DNA of 64,000 nt from S5-327 sp965116015. Its GTDB lineage: Bacteria; Chloroflexota; Dehalococcoidia; Lucifugimonadales; Australimonadaceae. Below, piece after piece: positions 1 to 8,066 of the stretch. The stretch lies in assembly GCA_965116015.1 (NCBI GenBank), contig OZ220477.1, positions 1,178,001 to 1,242,000 of the forward strand, in the 5' to 3' direction. The notes beneath the pieces were generated by a model. It worked only from the letters and a program-made list of their open reading frames with translations, was not told the origin of the DNA and made no database searches. Both the position numbers and the translations under genes were made by a program. Numbering within the stretch: position 1 is the stretch's first letter; each line of letters begins with the position of its first letter.

Positions 1-67
1 ACCCCTCGACGCCCGCCCAACGCCCAAACCTCCCCAGCGCCGCAACTAACTCCGCCCGGAAAACCCT

Positions 68-1786
68 ATGCTCACCAGCATCGCCATCCGCAACTTCAAA
101 CAATTCGACAACACAACCGTCGAACTCGCCAGCCCCGTCGTCTTCATCGGCCCCAACAACTCCGGCAAAACCTCCGCTATGCAAGCCCTCGCCCTCTGGA
201 GCATCGGCCTCAAACGATGGCTCGAACGCGGCGGCAAACGCCAGCGCGCCGTAACCATCAACCGCCAAGACCTCTTCGCCCTACCCGTCCCCCAAGCCAA
301 CCTCCTCTGGAGAAACCTCCACGTCCGCAACTCAGGAAAGAACGCCTACGGCAAACAGACAACCTCCAACGTCCTCATCCACATAACCGTAAACGGCGTA
401 ACCAACGGCCGAACCTGGTCCTCCCCCCTCGAATTCGACTACGCCAACCCCGAATCCCTCTACTGCCGGCCGCTCCGCCTCAACGGAACCCTCGCCAACA
501 TCCCCGACGAAGCCAAAAACCTCCACATCGCCTTCCTCCCGCCTATGTCCGGCCTCGCCGCCGCCGAAACCCGGCTGCCCCCAGGAGCCGTCAACGTCCG
601 CATCGGCGAAGGACGAACCGCCGAAGTCCTCCGAAACCTCTGCCACTCCATCTCCCGCCAGCAACCCGACCGCTGGAAACAACTCGTCCAGCACATACAC
701 AACCAATTCGGCGCAACCATCGAAACACCGCGCGACGTCCCCGAACGCGGCGAAATCACAATGTCCTACACCGAACGCGACAACCGCTCCGGCAAAGACG
801 TCCGCTTCGACCTCTCATCAAGCGGACGAGGTCTCCAGCAAACGCTCCTCCTCCTCGCATACCTCTACGCCAACGACGGCGCCGTCCTCCTCCTCGACGA
901 ACCCGACGCCCACCTCGAAATACCCCGCCAGCGCGAAACCTACCGCATGATCGCCAGCATAGCCGCCAGCGCGCACAACCAGTGCATCATCGCCAGCCAC
1001 TCCGAAGTCATACTCGACGAAGCCGCCGAAAAAGACGTCGTCATCGCATTCGTCGGCAAACCCCACCGCATCGACAATCGCGGAAGCCAGCTCCGCAAAT
1101 CCCTCCGCGACATCCCCTTCTCCCACTACTACCAAGCAGAGCAAACCGGATGGGCCCTCTACCTCGAAGGCTCCACAGACCTCGCCATCCTCCAAGCCTT
1201 CGCCGAACGCCTCCGCCACCAGCGCGCGATTCAAGCCCTCCAGCGACCCTTCGTCCACTACACAGGAAACCTCCCAGCCAAAGCCAGCGACCACTTCCAC
1301 GGCCTCCGCGAAGCCTTCCCCCATCTCAAAGGACTCGCCCTCTTCGACCGCCTCGAACCCTCCCCCGCAAGCGACGGCCTCCGCATAATCACCTGGCGCC
1401 GGCGCGAAATCGAGAACTACCTCTGCTCGCAAGCAACGCTCGAAAACCTCGCCGCCGAATCCGCAGAACAAGACGAAATCGGCCTGTCCGTCGCCCCCGA
1501 AGCCGAACGACGGCTCGCAGCAATGCGCCAAGCCATCGACGAAGTCGCTCAAGCAATGACAACCCTCCGCAGAGGCTCCCCCTGGAGCCCCGACTGCAAA
1601 GCCAGCGACGACTTCCTCGCTCCCCTCTTCGAAACCTACTACTCCAACCTCAACCTCCCCAACCTCATGAACAAAAGCGCCTTCCACTCCCTCGTCCCCT
1701 ACGTCCCCAACAACGAAATCGACCCCGAAATCTCCGCCAAACTCGACGCCATCGCAAACATCCACGAATCCGCCTCCCCCCACTAA
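68..1786 (+). CDS. AAA ATPase with TOPRIM-like C-terminus (OLD family-like)
   Basis: A 572-aa protein with an SMC/RecF-type ATPase head. Walker A GPNNSGKT is at residues 28-35, Walker B LLLDEPDAH at about 274-282, and a switch-like IIASHSE follows. The C-terminal half carries acidic motifs typical of OLD-type TOPRIM nucleases: YLEGSTD (Glu367), LFDRLEP (Asp427) and RREIENYL (Glu449). OLD-like proteins couple ATP binding to DNA cleavage and often act in phage defence (Gabija GajA is one). No UvrD-like GajB partner lies downstream; the next genes are a small HTH gene pair. Codons end almost only in C or A. The fold assignment is firm for the ATPase and likely for TOPRIM; a defence role is inference. 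Confidence 0.8.
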   Translation: MLTSIAIRNFKQFDNTTVELASPVVFIGPNNSGKTSAMQALALWSIGLKRWLERGGKRQRAVTINRQDLFALPVPQANLLWRNLHVRNSGKNAYGKQTTSNVLIHITVNGVTNGRTWSSPLEFDYANPESLYCRPLRLNGTLANIPDEAKNLHIAFLPPMSGLAAAETRLPPGAVNVRIGEGRTAEVLRNLCHSISRQQPDRWKQLVQHIHNQFGATIETPRDVPERGEITMSYTERDNRSGKDVRFDLSSSGRGLQQTLLLLAYLYANDGAVLLLDEPDAHLEIPRQRETYRMIASIAASAHNQCIIASHSEVILDEAAEKDVVIAFVGKPHRIDNRGSQLRKSLRDIPFSHYYQAEQTGWALYLEGSTDLAILQAFAERLRHQRAIQALQRPFVHYTGNLPAKASDHFHGLREAFPHLKGLALFDRLEPSPASDGLRIITWRRREIENYLCSQATLENLAAESAEQDEIGLSVAPEAERRLAAMRQAIDEVAQAMTTLRRGSPWSPDCKASDDFLAPLFETYYSNLNLPNLMNKSAFHSLVPYVPNNEIDPEISAKLDAIANIHESASPH

Positions 1787-2175
1787 CCCCGCGCCCAATC
1801 ACCTCCCCACATCGCTCCCCCGCAGGCGCGACGAACCTTTCCTTAGGCATGGGGATGAACCCGATACGGACACGGACACCGATACGGATACGGAAACCTT
1901 TCCTTAGGCATGGGGATGAACCTCCCATCCTCATCGCTCCCCGCAGGCGCGACGAACCCCTGGCCCTGTTCCAGCGCGTCGAACAAGCCCCGCCCGGTCC
2001 ACGCCGACGCCCCCAACCTCACACGCCTCCTTATCGTCAAAACCACGACACTTACCCGTTGCGCAATAAGCGCTCTCGCCCCTACGCTATCACCTTGGGA
2101 AACCGCCCCCCGAACGGGCAACCCGCCCCACCCCCGCCCCCGCAAACCCAAACCCAAGGAGGAGAACGTTACGAA
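1787..2175. other. Intergenic region with short dispersed repeats
   Basis: No credible gene in these 389 bases. A 28-nt unit occurs twice (1834-1861 and 1895-1922), and a second motif beginning CATCGCTCCCC occurs before the first copy and after the second. Between the copies is a run of hexamers of the GATACG/GACACG type. The last 120 bases resemble the complement of 30885-31030 and end in phased GTTAC repeats, which suggests a control region for the HTH gene at 2176. Confidence 0.6.
1834..1922. repeat. 28-nt direct repeat pair with 33-nt spacer
   Basis: Two identical 28-nt copies starting AACCTTTCCTTAGGCATGGG, at 1834-1861 and 1895-1922, give an offset of 61. Only two copies exist and no cas gene is near, so this is not called CRISPR. 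Pairs with nearly the same geometry but unrelated sequence occur at 47501-47590 and 56181-56272. Confidence 0.75.
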
Positions 2176-2192
2176 ATGTTACAGAATGTTAC
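2165..2192 (+). promoter_or_regulatory. Three 10-bp-phased GTTAC repeats at the HTH gene start
   Basis: AACGTTAC (2165-2172), AATGTTAC (2175-2182) and AATGTTAC (2185-2192) sit on one helical face with a 10-bp period. They overlap the start codon at 2176. The same motif in three perfect copies lies on the other strand at 30887-30914. Phased direct repeats over a start site are a typical layout for an autoregulatory operator or an iteron; binding by the HTH protein encoded here is inference. Confidence 0.5.
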
Positions 2193-2577
2193 GCCCGAAC
2201 AAACCAACTCCCTCTCCCCGCGACAAACCGCCGCGCTCCCCCACATCGCCTCAGAACCCACCCTCGCCGACGGCGCCCGCGCCGCCCGCATCGCCAGAAT
2301 CACCCTCAACCGATGGATGCGCGAACCCGCATTCCGAGCCGAACTCGAACGCATCCGCCAGAACATCGCCGACCTCGCCTTCACCGAGCTCCAAGCCGCT
2401 ACCCTCAAAGCCGTCTTCCGCGTCGTCGAACTCCTCAACCACCCAGACCCCAACCTCAGACTCAAAGCCGCCAAAACCATCCTCTCAACCGCCATCGCCT
2501 CCCGCAGCGACAAAGACCTCTCCCTACGCCTCGACACCATCGACAACGCCCTCTCCCTCCTCAAAAACCAGCAATGA
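2176..2577 (+). CDS. Small HTH protein, phage terminase small subunit-like (phBC6A51-type)
   Basis: A 133-aa protein starting MLQNVTPEQ. Residues about 15-50 look like a helix-turn-helix (SPRQTAALPHIA, then ARITLNRWMREPAF), followed by a long helical part. This matches the small HTH proteins often annotated as phBC6A51 or terminase-small-subunit-like. AAGGAGGAG lies 13 nt before ATG 2176, a little far. The same frame is open far upstream, but that part is Arg/Pro-rich antisense-like text over the ATPase gene and was excluded. The gene overlaps the next one in an ATGA junction. No large terminase, portal or capsid gene is present, so a prophage is not supported. Confidence 0.7.
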   Translation: MLQNVTPEQTNSLSPRQTAALPHIASEPTLADGARAARIARITLNRWMREPAFRAELERIRQNIADLAFTELQAATLKAVFRVVELLNHPDPNLRLKAAKTILSTAIASRSDKDLSLRLDTIDNALSLLKNQQ

Positions 2578-2948
2578 AAAACTCCCTCCGCCGCATCGAA
2601 CGCTACCTCGCCTGCCAGATCGCCCAAGTCTCCCTGCAGCCCATCGCCGCCGACTACATCGAACGCTGGAAACTCAACCGCCAGCGGAAACAACCCCTCC
2701 CTCCCCCCGAAGAACTCATCGACTCCGCAGCCGCCGCCCGAATCCCCACCCTCGCCCCCGGACCCCTCATCGACTACCTCTGCAAATGCGCCGACAACAA
2801 CGACACCCCCGAACCTAACCGCATCATCGAAGCCATCGTCCACGGATACGCCCGCGACTTCCTCAAAGCCGACAGAACCTGCCGCTGCCCCGCGCGCAAA
2901 CCCCTCTACGCCTCACACCGCATCCGACCCATCAACCCCCTCCCCTAA
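2574..2948 (+). CDS. Hypothetical protein coupled to the HTH gene
   Basis: A 124-aa basic protein, not recognised. The start ATG overlaps the stop of the upstream gene (ATGA at 2574-2577), which implies translational coupling. Near the C-terminus are paired cysteines (LCKC at about residues 77-80 and CRC at about 105-107) that could bind a metal. Wobble use matches the neighbours. Its link to the HTH gene suggests a joint role, but no function can be assigned. Confidence 0.65.
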   Translation: MKNSLRRIERYLACQIAQVSLQPIAADYIERWKLNRQRKQPLPPPEELIDSAAAARIPTLAPGPLIDYLCKCADNNDTPEPNRIIEAIVHGYARDFLKADRTCRCPARKPLYASHRIRPINPLP

Positions 2949-3039
2949 CCTCAGACGCCCGCCCATCCCGCCTCCCCATCCAACCCCCAAGCCCCCCGTT
3001 TGACCTCCAACCCCCCAACCCCTACAATCGCCACTCCAC

Positions 3040-3116
3040 GGTGGGCGTAGTCGAGGGGTTAAGACGCCAGGTTGTGGCCCTGGAGATCGAGGGTTCAATT
3101 CCCTCCGCTCACCCCA
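3040..3116 (+). tRNA. tRNA-His (GTG)
   Basis: The cloverleaf is complete. The 7-bp acceptor stem pairs 3041-3047 with 3106-3112, and an extra G at 3040 opposite C at 3113 is the histidine identity pair. The anticodon stem is CCAGG/CCTGG with loop TTGTGGC and anticodon GTG at 3074-3076. CCA is encoded at 3114-3116. Confidence 0.95.
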
Positions 3117-3143
3117 CCCCCGCGACCCCAGGAGGACAAACCC

Positions 3144-3887
3144 ATGGGCAAACTCGACAACAAGGTCGCCATCATCGTCGGCGGCGGACGCAACATCGGA
3201 CGCGCCACCGCCAAACTCTTCGCCTCCGAAGGCGCCCGCATCGCCATCTTCGACCTCGACCAATCCCGCGCAGCCTCCGTAACCGAAGAGATCGCCGAAC
3301 AAGGCGGCCAGGCAACCTACACAACCGGCGCCGTCCAGAACCCCAACGACATCCAGAATATGATCGCCTCCGTCGTCAACCACTACGGCCAGATCGACAT
3401 CCTCGTCAACTGCGCCGCCATCTCCGACCGCTCCCCTATGCTCGAACTCGACAACGACGAATACCTCCGAGTCATCGACGTAACCATGAACGGAACCTAC
3501 TACGCCTGCAAATACGTCGCCCAGCAAATGATCGACCAGGGACACGGCGGAACCATCGTCAACTTCTCCTCAGGCTCCGCATTCCAGGGCAACACCCGGC
3601 GCGTCGCCTACGATATGGCCAAAGGCGCCATCGTAACCCTCACTATGGATATGGCCGCACAGCTCGCACAGCACGGCATCCGAACCAACTGCATCGCCCC
3701 AGGAATCACCGGATCCCAAGTCGGCGGCCAGATACCCTTCGAAGACCGCGCAACCACCAACCTAGTCGGCGGACGACCCGGATACCCCGAAGAACAAGCC
3801 AGCGTCGCCCTCTTCCTCGCCAGCGACGACTCCCGACACCTCTACGGACAAACCCTCCGCAACGACGGCGGCGGCTCCATCCTCTAA
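3144..3887 (+). CDS. SDR-family NAD(P)-dependent oxidoreductase
   Basis: A 247-aa classical short-chain dehydrogenase. The cofactor motif GGGRNIG is at residues 13-19 (a variant of TGxxxGIG), and LVNCAAIS stands for the NNAG motif. The catalytic set is Ser142/Ser143 and YDMAK (Tyr156, Lys160). GGAGG lies 8 nt before ATG 3144. Substrate is not predictable. A Rieske ferredoxin gene follows 68 bp later on the same strand, so the two may belong to one redox or catabolic unit. Confidence 0.9.
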   Translation: MGKLDNKVAIIVGGGRNIGRATAKLFASEGARIAIFDLDQSRAASVTEEIAEQGGQATYTTGAVQNPNDIQNMIASVVNHYGQIDILVNCAAISDRSPMLELDNDEYLRVIDVTMNGTYYACKYVAQQMIDQGHGGTIVNFSSGSAFQGNTRRVAYDMAKGAIVTLTMDMAAQLAQHGIRTNCIAPGITGSQVGGQIPFEDRATTNLVGGRPGYPEEQASVALFLASDDSRHLYGQTLRNDGGGSIL

Positions 3888-3955
3888 CCCCACGACTAAC
3901 CCCCACAGCCCGCGAACCAGCCCCGCCCCCACAACCCGCAAGCCCAGGAGACCCA

Positions 3956-4279
3956 ATGACCAGCGACTACCAGAAAACCGCCCACAGGAGCGACGTCAAA
4001 CCCAACGAACTCCTCCTCGTCCAGGTCGGCGAACGCCAGATCCTCCTCACCGAACTCGATGGCCAAGTCATCGCCTTCGACAATATGTGCACCCACGAAG
4101 AATGCGACCTCCTCTACGGCGCCATCGACGACATCAACGAGATCGAATGCGACTGCCACGGCGCCCGCTTCAACGTCCTCACCGGTGAAGTCGCAAGCCC
4201 CCCAGCCGAAATCCCCCTCCCCATCTACAACATCTCCGTCAACGACTCCTACGTCTACGTCGGCCCCCGCAAAAACTAA
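3956..4279 (+). CDS. Rieske [2Fe-2S] ferredoxin-type protein
   Basis: A 107-aa single-domain Rieske protein. The cluster ligands are Cys45-x-His47 (CTHEEC) and Cys65-x-x-His68 (CDCH). The length and lack of a catalytic domain match small NirD/ferredoxin-type electron carriers that feed ring-hydroxylating oxygenases. AGGAG precedes the ATG by 5 nt. No oxygenase alpha subunit is next to it; the nearest is at 54501-55787. A 19-nt poly-C run starts directly after the stop codon. Confidence 0.9.
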   Translation: MTSDYQKTAHRSDVKPNELLLVQVGERQILLTELDGQVIAFDNMCTHEECDLLYGAIDDINEIECDCHGARFNVLTGEVASPPAEIPLPIYNISVNDSYVYVGPRKN

Positions 4280-4298
4280 CCCCCCCCCCCCCCCCCCC
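4280..4298. repeat. 19-nt poly-C tract
   Basis: An uninterrupted run of 19 C residues begins right after the TAA of the Rieske gene and ends before GAAAGCGG. It lies between that gene and tRNA-Arg. Such runs slip during replication; sequencing length error is also possible. Confidence 0.9.
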
Positions 4299-4410
4299 GA
4301 AAGCGGAACCTCGCGCGAACCTCCAACCCGCTCCTCTCCCCCAAACAACTCCCCAGGAAACCCCGCATAGAACCAGCTCCCCTAGCGCAACCGCACAATC
4401 CCCAGCGCGC

Positions 4411-4487
4411 CCGCCCGTAGCTCAGTGGAACAGAGCATCGGTCTTCGGAACCGAGGGTCGTGGGTTCGAATCCCGCCGGGCGGGCCA
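4411..4487 (+). tRNA. tRNA-Arg (TCG)
   Basis: The acceptor CCGCCCG (4411-4417) pairs with CGGGCGG. The anticodon stem is TCGGT/ACCGA with loop CTTCGGA, so the anticodon is TCG. The T-stem is GTGGG/CCCGC, and CCA is encoded at 4485-4487. Confidence 0.93.
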
Positions 4488-4548
4488 CCCCCAACCTCCC
4501 CGCGCTAACATACCCCCAGCAATCCTCGCACAACCAAGGAGGCTCCCC

Positions 4549-5595
4549 ATGCCGGTAATCGACGCAGACACCCACGTCGACGAGACCGAAGCCACTTGGC
4601 AGCCCCTCCAAGGAGCCAGCGCCAAACACTCCCCAGCCACAATGACCCCAACCCCCCAAGAGATCCAGCGCCTCGCCCTCAGCCCCTCCCGCAGCCGCTT
4701 CTGGCTCGTCGAAGGTCGCCTCCAGGTCCGAGCCGTCCGCGACGACATCCACCACCCCCCACGACCGCGACGCGAACTCGAAGACATCCAGGGCCGCCTC
4801 GACGATATGGACCGCATGGGCGTCGACATCCAGGTCCTCTTCCCCACCTTCTTCATCCGCTACATCTCCCTCAACCCCGAACCCGAAGCCGCCCTCGCAC
4901 GCTCCTACAACCAATGGATCGCCGAACGCTGCGCCCAAACCAACGGACGCCTCCAATGGGCCGCCGTCATCCCCTGGCTAAACCCCAACGACGCCGTCCA
5001 AGAGATCCAATGGGCCAAAGACCACGGCGCCTGCGCCATCTTCAAACGCGGATTCGACCTCGGCAAACCCGTCAGCCACCCGCACTTCCTCCCCGCCTAC
5101 GAAACCGCAAACGACCTCAGCCTCCCACTCTGCATCCACACCGGACACCCCGGCAGCGAATGGGACCGCGGATTCCCCGTTATGGCCTCCTTCCTCTCCA
5201 TCCTCAACGCCAACCTCCCCCGCCGATTCCCCAACATCCGCTTCGGCTTCATCGAAGCCGGAGCATCCTGGATCCCCTACGCCCTCTCCCAACTCGCAAT
5301 GCGCGAACGCGCAGCACGCATCCACGAAGAAAACCCCACCGTCCCCCCATCCGCCTCCCTCTTCCGCGACAACCGCCTCTACATCTCCATCGACCCCGTC
5401 GACGACATCCAATACCTCCTCTCCCTCGGCGCCGAAGACAACCTCATCATCGGCACCGACTACAGCCACACCGACCCCTCCGCAAACCTCAACGCCCTCG
5501 GCGAAGTCCGCCGCTGGGCCCAAGAGGGCAGAATCTCCAGCGACAACGCCGCCAAGATCCTCGAACGCAACCCCGCCGCCCTCTACGGACTCTAA
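4549..5595 (+). CDS. Amidohydrolase-2 family metal-dependent hydrolase
   Basis: A 348-aa TIM-barrel protein of the Amidohydro_2/ACMSD superfamily. The N-terminus has the metal motif DADTH, mid-protein histidines include the IHTGHPG segment, and the late acidic motif is IGTDYSH. Family members decarboxylate or hydrolyse small aromatic and carboxylic substrates. GGAGG lies 6 nt before the ATG. Three paralogues are in the window (21842, 38281, 52473). It is followed about 100 bp later by a Mo-hydroxylase subunit, so both may act on one carbon source. Confidence 0.88.
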   Translation: MPVIDADTHVDETEATWQPLQGASAKHSPATMTPTPQEIQRLALSPSRSRFWLVEGRLQVRAVRDDIHHPPRPRRELEDIQGRLDDMDRMGVDIQVLFPTFFIRYISLNPEPEAALARSYNQWIAERCAQTNGRLQWAAVIPWLNPNDAVQEIQWAKDHGACAIFKRGFDLGKPVSHPHFLPAYETANDLSLPLCIHTGHPGSEWDRGFPVMASFLSILNANLPRRFPNIRFGFIEAGASWIPYALSQLAMRERAARIHEENPTVPPSASLFRDNRLYISIDPVDDIQYLLSLGAEDNLIIGTDYSHTDPSANLNALGEVRRWAQEGRISSDNAAKILERNPAALYGL

Positions 5596-5696
5596 ACCCT
5601 CCCCGCCCCGCAGCGCCCGCCACGACAGCCCCATCCCGACAAACCCCCAACCCAACCCCTGCCCCCGCCTCGCCCAAACAACGAAACCACGAAACA

Positions 5697-8003
5697 ATGA
5701 AGACAACCAACCCCCCCTACGCCGGACAGAGCATCCTCCGCATCGAAGACGACCGACTCCTCCGCGGACGCGGCAGCTTCACCGCCGACATCCGCCTCCC
5801 CGGCGCTGCCGCCCTCGCCATCGTCCGAAGCCCCTACTCCCACGCCGCCATCAACCGCATCGACCCCGCAACAGCCCTAGCTATGCCCGGCGTCCTCTCC
5901 GTCATCACCGGAAACGACCTCCACGGCATAGGCCTCCTCGACAGCGTCGGACGCCCCGGAATGGAAATCAAACAAGGCGGCGCGCACCCCGTCCTCGCCC
6001 TCGGCAGAGCCCTCTACGCAGGCCAGCCCCTCGCCGCCGTCGCCGCCGAAACCCCCGCCCAGGCCGCCGACGCCGCCGCCCAGATCGACGTCGACTACCA
6101 ACCGCTCGAACCCGTCAACAACCTCGAACGCGCCGCCAACGACGGCTACCCGCCCCTCCACCCCGTAATGCGGAACAACATCTGCGCCCACCAGCGCGCC
6201 GGCGGAGGCGACATCGACGCAGCCTTCGCCGCAGCCGACAGAATCGTCTCCGGCAGATTCGTCGTCCCACGCCTCGCCCCAATGGCTATGGAAGCCCGCG
6301 CCTGCATCGCCTCCTACGACCACCCCTCCGGCGACCTCACATTCTGGTCATCCAACCAGTCCGCCCACGACACCCAGCTCCACATCGAAGAAGTCGTAAG
6401 CATCCCCGGACGCGTCCGCGTCTTCGCCCCAGACGTCGGCGGAGGATTCGGCCACAAGCACCACCTCTACCCCGAAGAAGTCGCCGCCATCATCCTCGCA
6501 ATCCGCCTCAACCGCCCCGTCAAATGGGTCGAAGACCGCAGCGACAACATCCACTCCTCACACGCCCGCGGCCTCGAAGCCTCCCTCCAAGCAGCCCTCC
6601 GCTCCGACGGCAGAATCCTCGGCCTCCGCGCACGCTTCTACTCCGATATGGGCGCCTACTGGATCAGCGGCGCATTCACCTCCCCCGACAACGCCGCCAA
6701 ACGCATCACCGGCCCCTACGACATCCCCGCCTACCACGGCGAACAACTCTGCCTCATCACCAACCGTCCCCCCATGACCGCCTACCGCGGTGCCGGACAG
6801 CCCGAAGGCACCTTCTGCATCGAGCGCCTCCTCGACATCGCCGCCCACGAACTCAACCTCGACCCCATCGAAATCCGCCGCCGAAACCTCATACCCCCCT
6901 CAAGCTTCCCCTACTCCACCGTCGCCGGCATCCCCTACGTCGACGGCGACTACGAACCCGTCCTCGACCACGCCCTCCAAGCCGCTAACTACCCCGCCCT
7001 CATCGCCCGCCGCGACCTCGAACGATCCCAAGGCCGCCTCGTCGGCCTCGGCCTCGCCCTCTCAACAAAAGGCTCCGGCGGAACCGGAGGCGACGCCGCC
7101 CGCTCCAGCGCCGCCAGAATCACCGTCGCCCCCGACGGCGGCGTCGCCCTCGCCACCGACATCTCCCCCCACGGACAAGGCAACGCCACAACATTCGCCC
7201 AGATCGCCGCCGACGCCCTCGGAGCCCCCTTCGACGACATCGCCGTCCAGTGGGGCGACAGCGACCTCATCGAACCCTTCGGCCCCGGCGCCGGAACCTA
7301 CGCCAGCCGAGGCCTCGTCATCGGCGGCCACGCCGTGCGCCAGGCCGCCCAGCAAACCCGCGACGCCCTCCTCGACGCCGCCGCGCACGCCCTCGAAACC
7401 AACCGCGACGACCTCGAGATTGCCCAGGGCGTCGTCCGCTCCCGCTCCGGCCCCTCCCGCCAGATGCCCATCGGACAGCTCGCCGCGATCGCCGGAACCC
7501 CCGCCGAAGGATTCTCACACTACGCAACCTACACCCTACCACCCGGCAGCTTCGCCTTCGCCGTCCACATCGCCTGCGTCGAGATCGACCGCGACACCGG
7601 CGCTGCCGCCATCCGCGACTTCATCGCCGTCCACGACGTAGGCAACCTCGTCAACCCAATGATCGTCGAAGGCCAGATCCACGGCGGCGTGGTTCAGGGT
7701 TTCGGCGAAGCTATGTGCGAAGCCATCTCCTACGCCCCCGACGGACGCCCCAACCAATGGTCCCTTATGGACTACCCCCTCCCCCTCGCCGAAGACCTCC
7801 CCAGCCTCATCGTCGAAACCCGCGCCACCCAGGCCCGCAACGGCGACCTCGGCGTGCGCGGCATCGGCGAAATGCCCTCCGTCGCAAGCCCCGCCGCACT
7901 CGCCAACGCCGTCCACGACGCCCTCCGCCACATCCGAGCCCCCGCCGTCGACATCCCCCTCACCCAAGAGCGCCTCTGGCAAGCCATCCAGCAAGCAGGC
8001 TAA
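5697..8003 (+). CDS. Xanthine dehydrogenase/CoxL-type molybdopterin-binding subunit
   Basis: A 768-aa large subunit of the xanthine oxidase family, full length. The active-site loop reads AYRGAGQ (residues 362-368), the form II type and not the AYxCSFR loop of true CO dehydrogenase. GGGFGHKHH is a cofactor-binding glycine motif, and GVRGIGEMP holds the catalytic Glu725. The usual FAD and 2Fe-2S subunits are not adjacent, so they must be encoded elsewhere. No clear ribosome site precedes ATG 5697. Substrate unknown. Two relatives are at 59555 and at the right edge. Confidence 0.88.
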   Translation: MKTTNPPYAGQSILRIEDDRLLRGRGSFTADIRLPGAAALAIVRSPYSHAAINRIDPATALAMPGVLSVITGNDLHGIGLLDSVGRPGMEIKQGGAHPVLALGRALYAGQPLAAVAAETPAQAADAAAQIDVDYQPLEPVNNLERAANDGYPPLHPVMRNNICAHQRAGGGDIDAAFAAADRIVSGRFVVPRLAPMAMEARACIASYDHPSGDLTFWSSNQSAHDTQLHIEEVVSIPGRVRVFAPDVGGGFGHKHHLYPEEVAAIILAIRLNRPVKWVEDRSDNIHSSHARGLEASLQAALRSDGRILGLRARFYSDMGAYWISGAFTSPDNAAKRITGPYDIPAYHGEQLCLITNRPPMTAYRGAGQPEGTFCIERLLDIAAHELNLDPIEIRRRNLIPPSSFPYSTVAGIPYVDGDYEPVLDHALQAANYPALIARRDLERSQGRLVGLGLALSTKGSGGTGGDAARSSAARITVAPDGGVALATDISPHGQGNATTFAQIAADALGAPFDDIAVQWGDSDLIEPFGPGAGTYASRGLVIGGHAVRQAAQQTRDALLDAAAHALETNRDDLEIAQGVVRSRSGPSRQMPIGQLAAIAGTPAEGFSHYATYTLPPGSFAFAVHIACVEIDRDTGAAAIRDFIAVHDVGNLVNPMIVEGQIHGGVVQGFGEAMCEAISYAPDGRPNQWSLMDYPLPLAEDLPSLIVETRATQARNGDLGVRGIGEMPSVASPAALANAVHDALRHIRAPAVDIPLTQERLWQAIQQAG

Positions 8004-8066
8004 GACCCCCGTCCCCGCCTGCCCTCCAGGGTTGCAAAATCTCCCCCATAGGCACACCATAAACAT

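Noticed and set aside
217..2175. A very long open frame running over the ATPase gene into the HTH gene
   Set aside because: The first 650 codons are Arg/Pro-rich text caused by the C-rich composition of the real gene in another frame. Only the part from ATG 2176 looks like protein.
2176..2577. Prophage inferred from the terminase-small-subunit-like gene
   Set aside because: No large terminase, portal, capsid, tail or integrase gene is present, and the type is common as a lone HTH protein.
4596..5696. An N-terminal extension of the Mo-hydroxylase overlapping the amidohydrolase
   Set aside because: The translation is Arg/Pro-rich shadow text; the family N-terminus starts at 5697.
5697..8003. 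True aerobic CO dehydrogenase large subunit
   Set aside because: The active loop is AYRGAGQ and not AYxCSFR, and coxM/coxS are absent.
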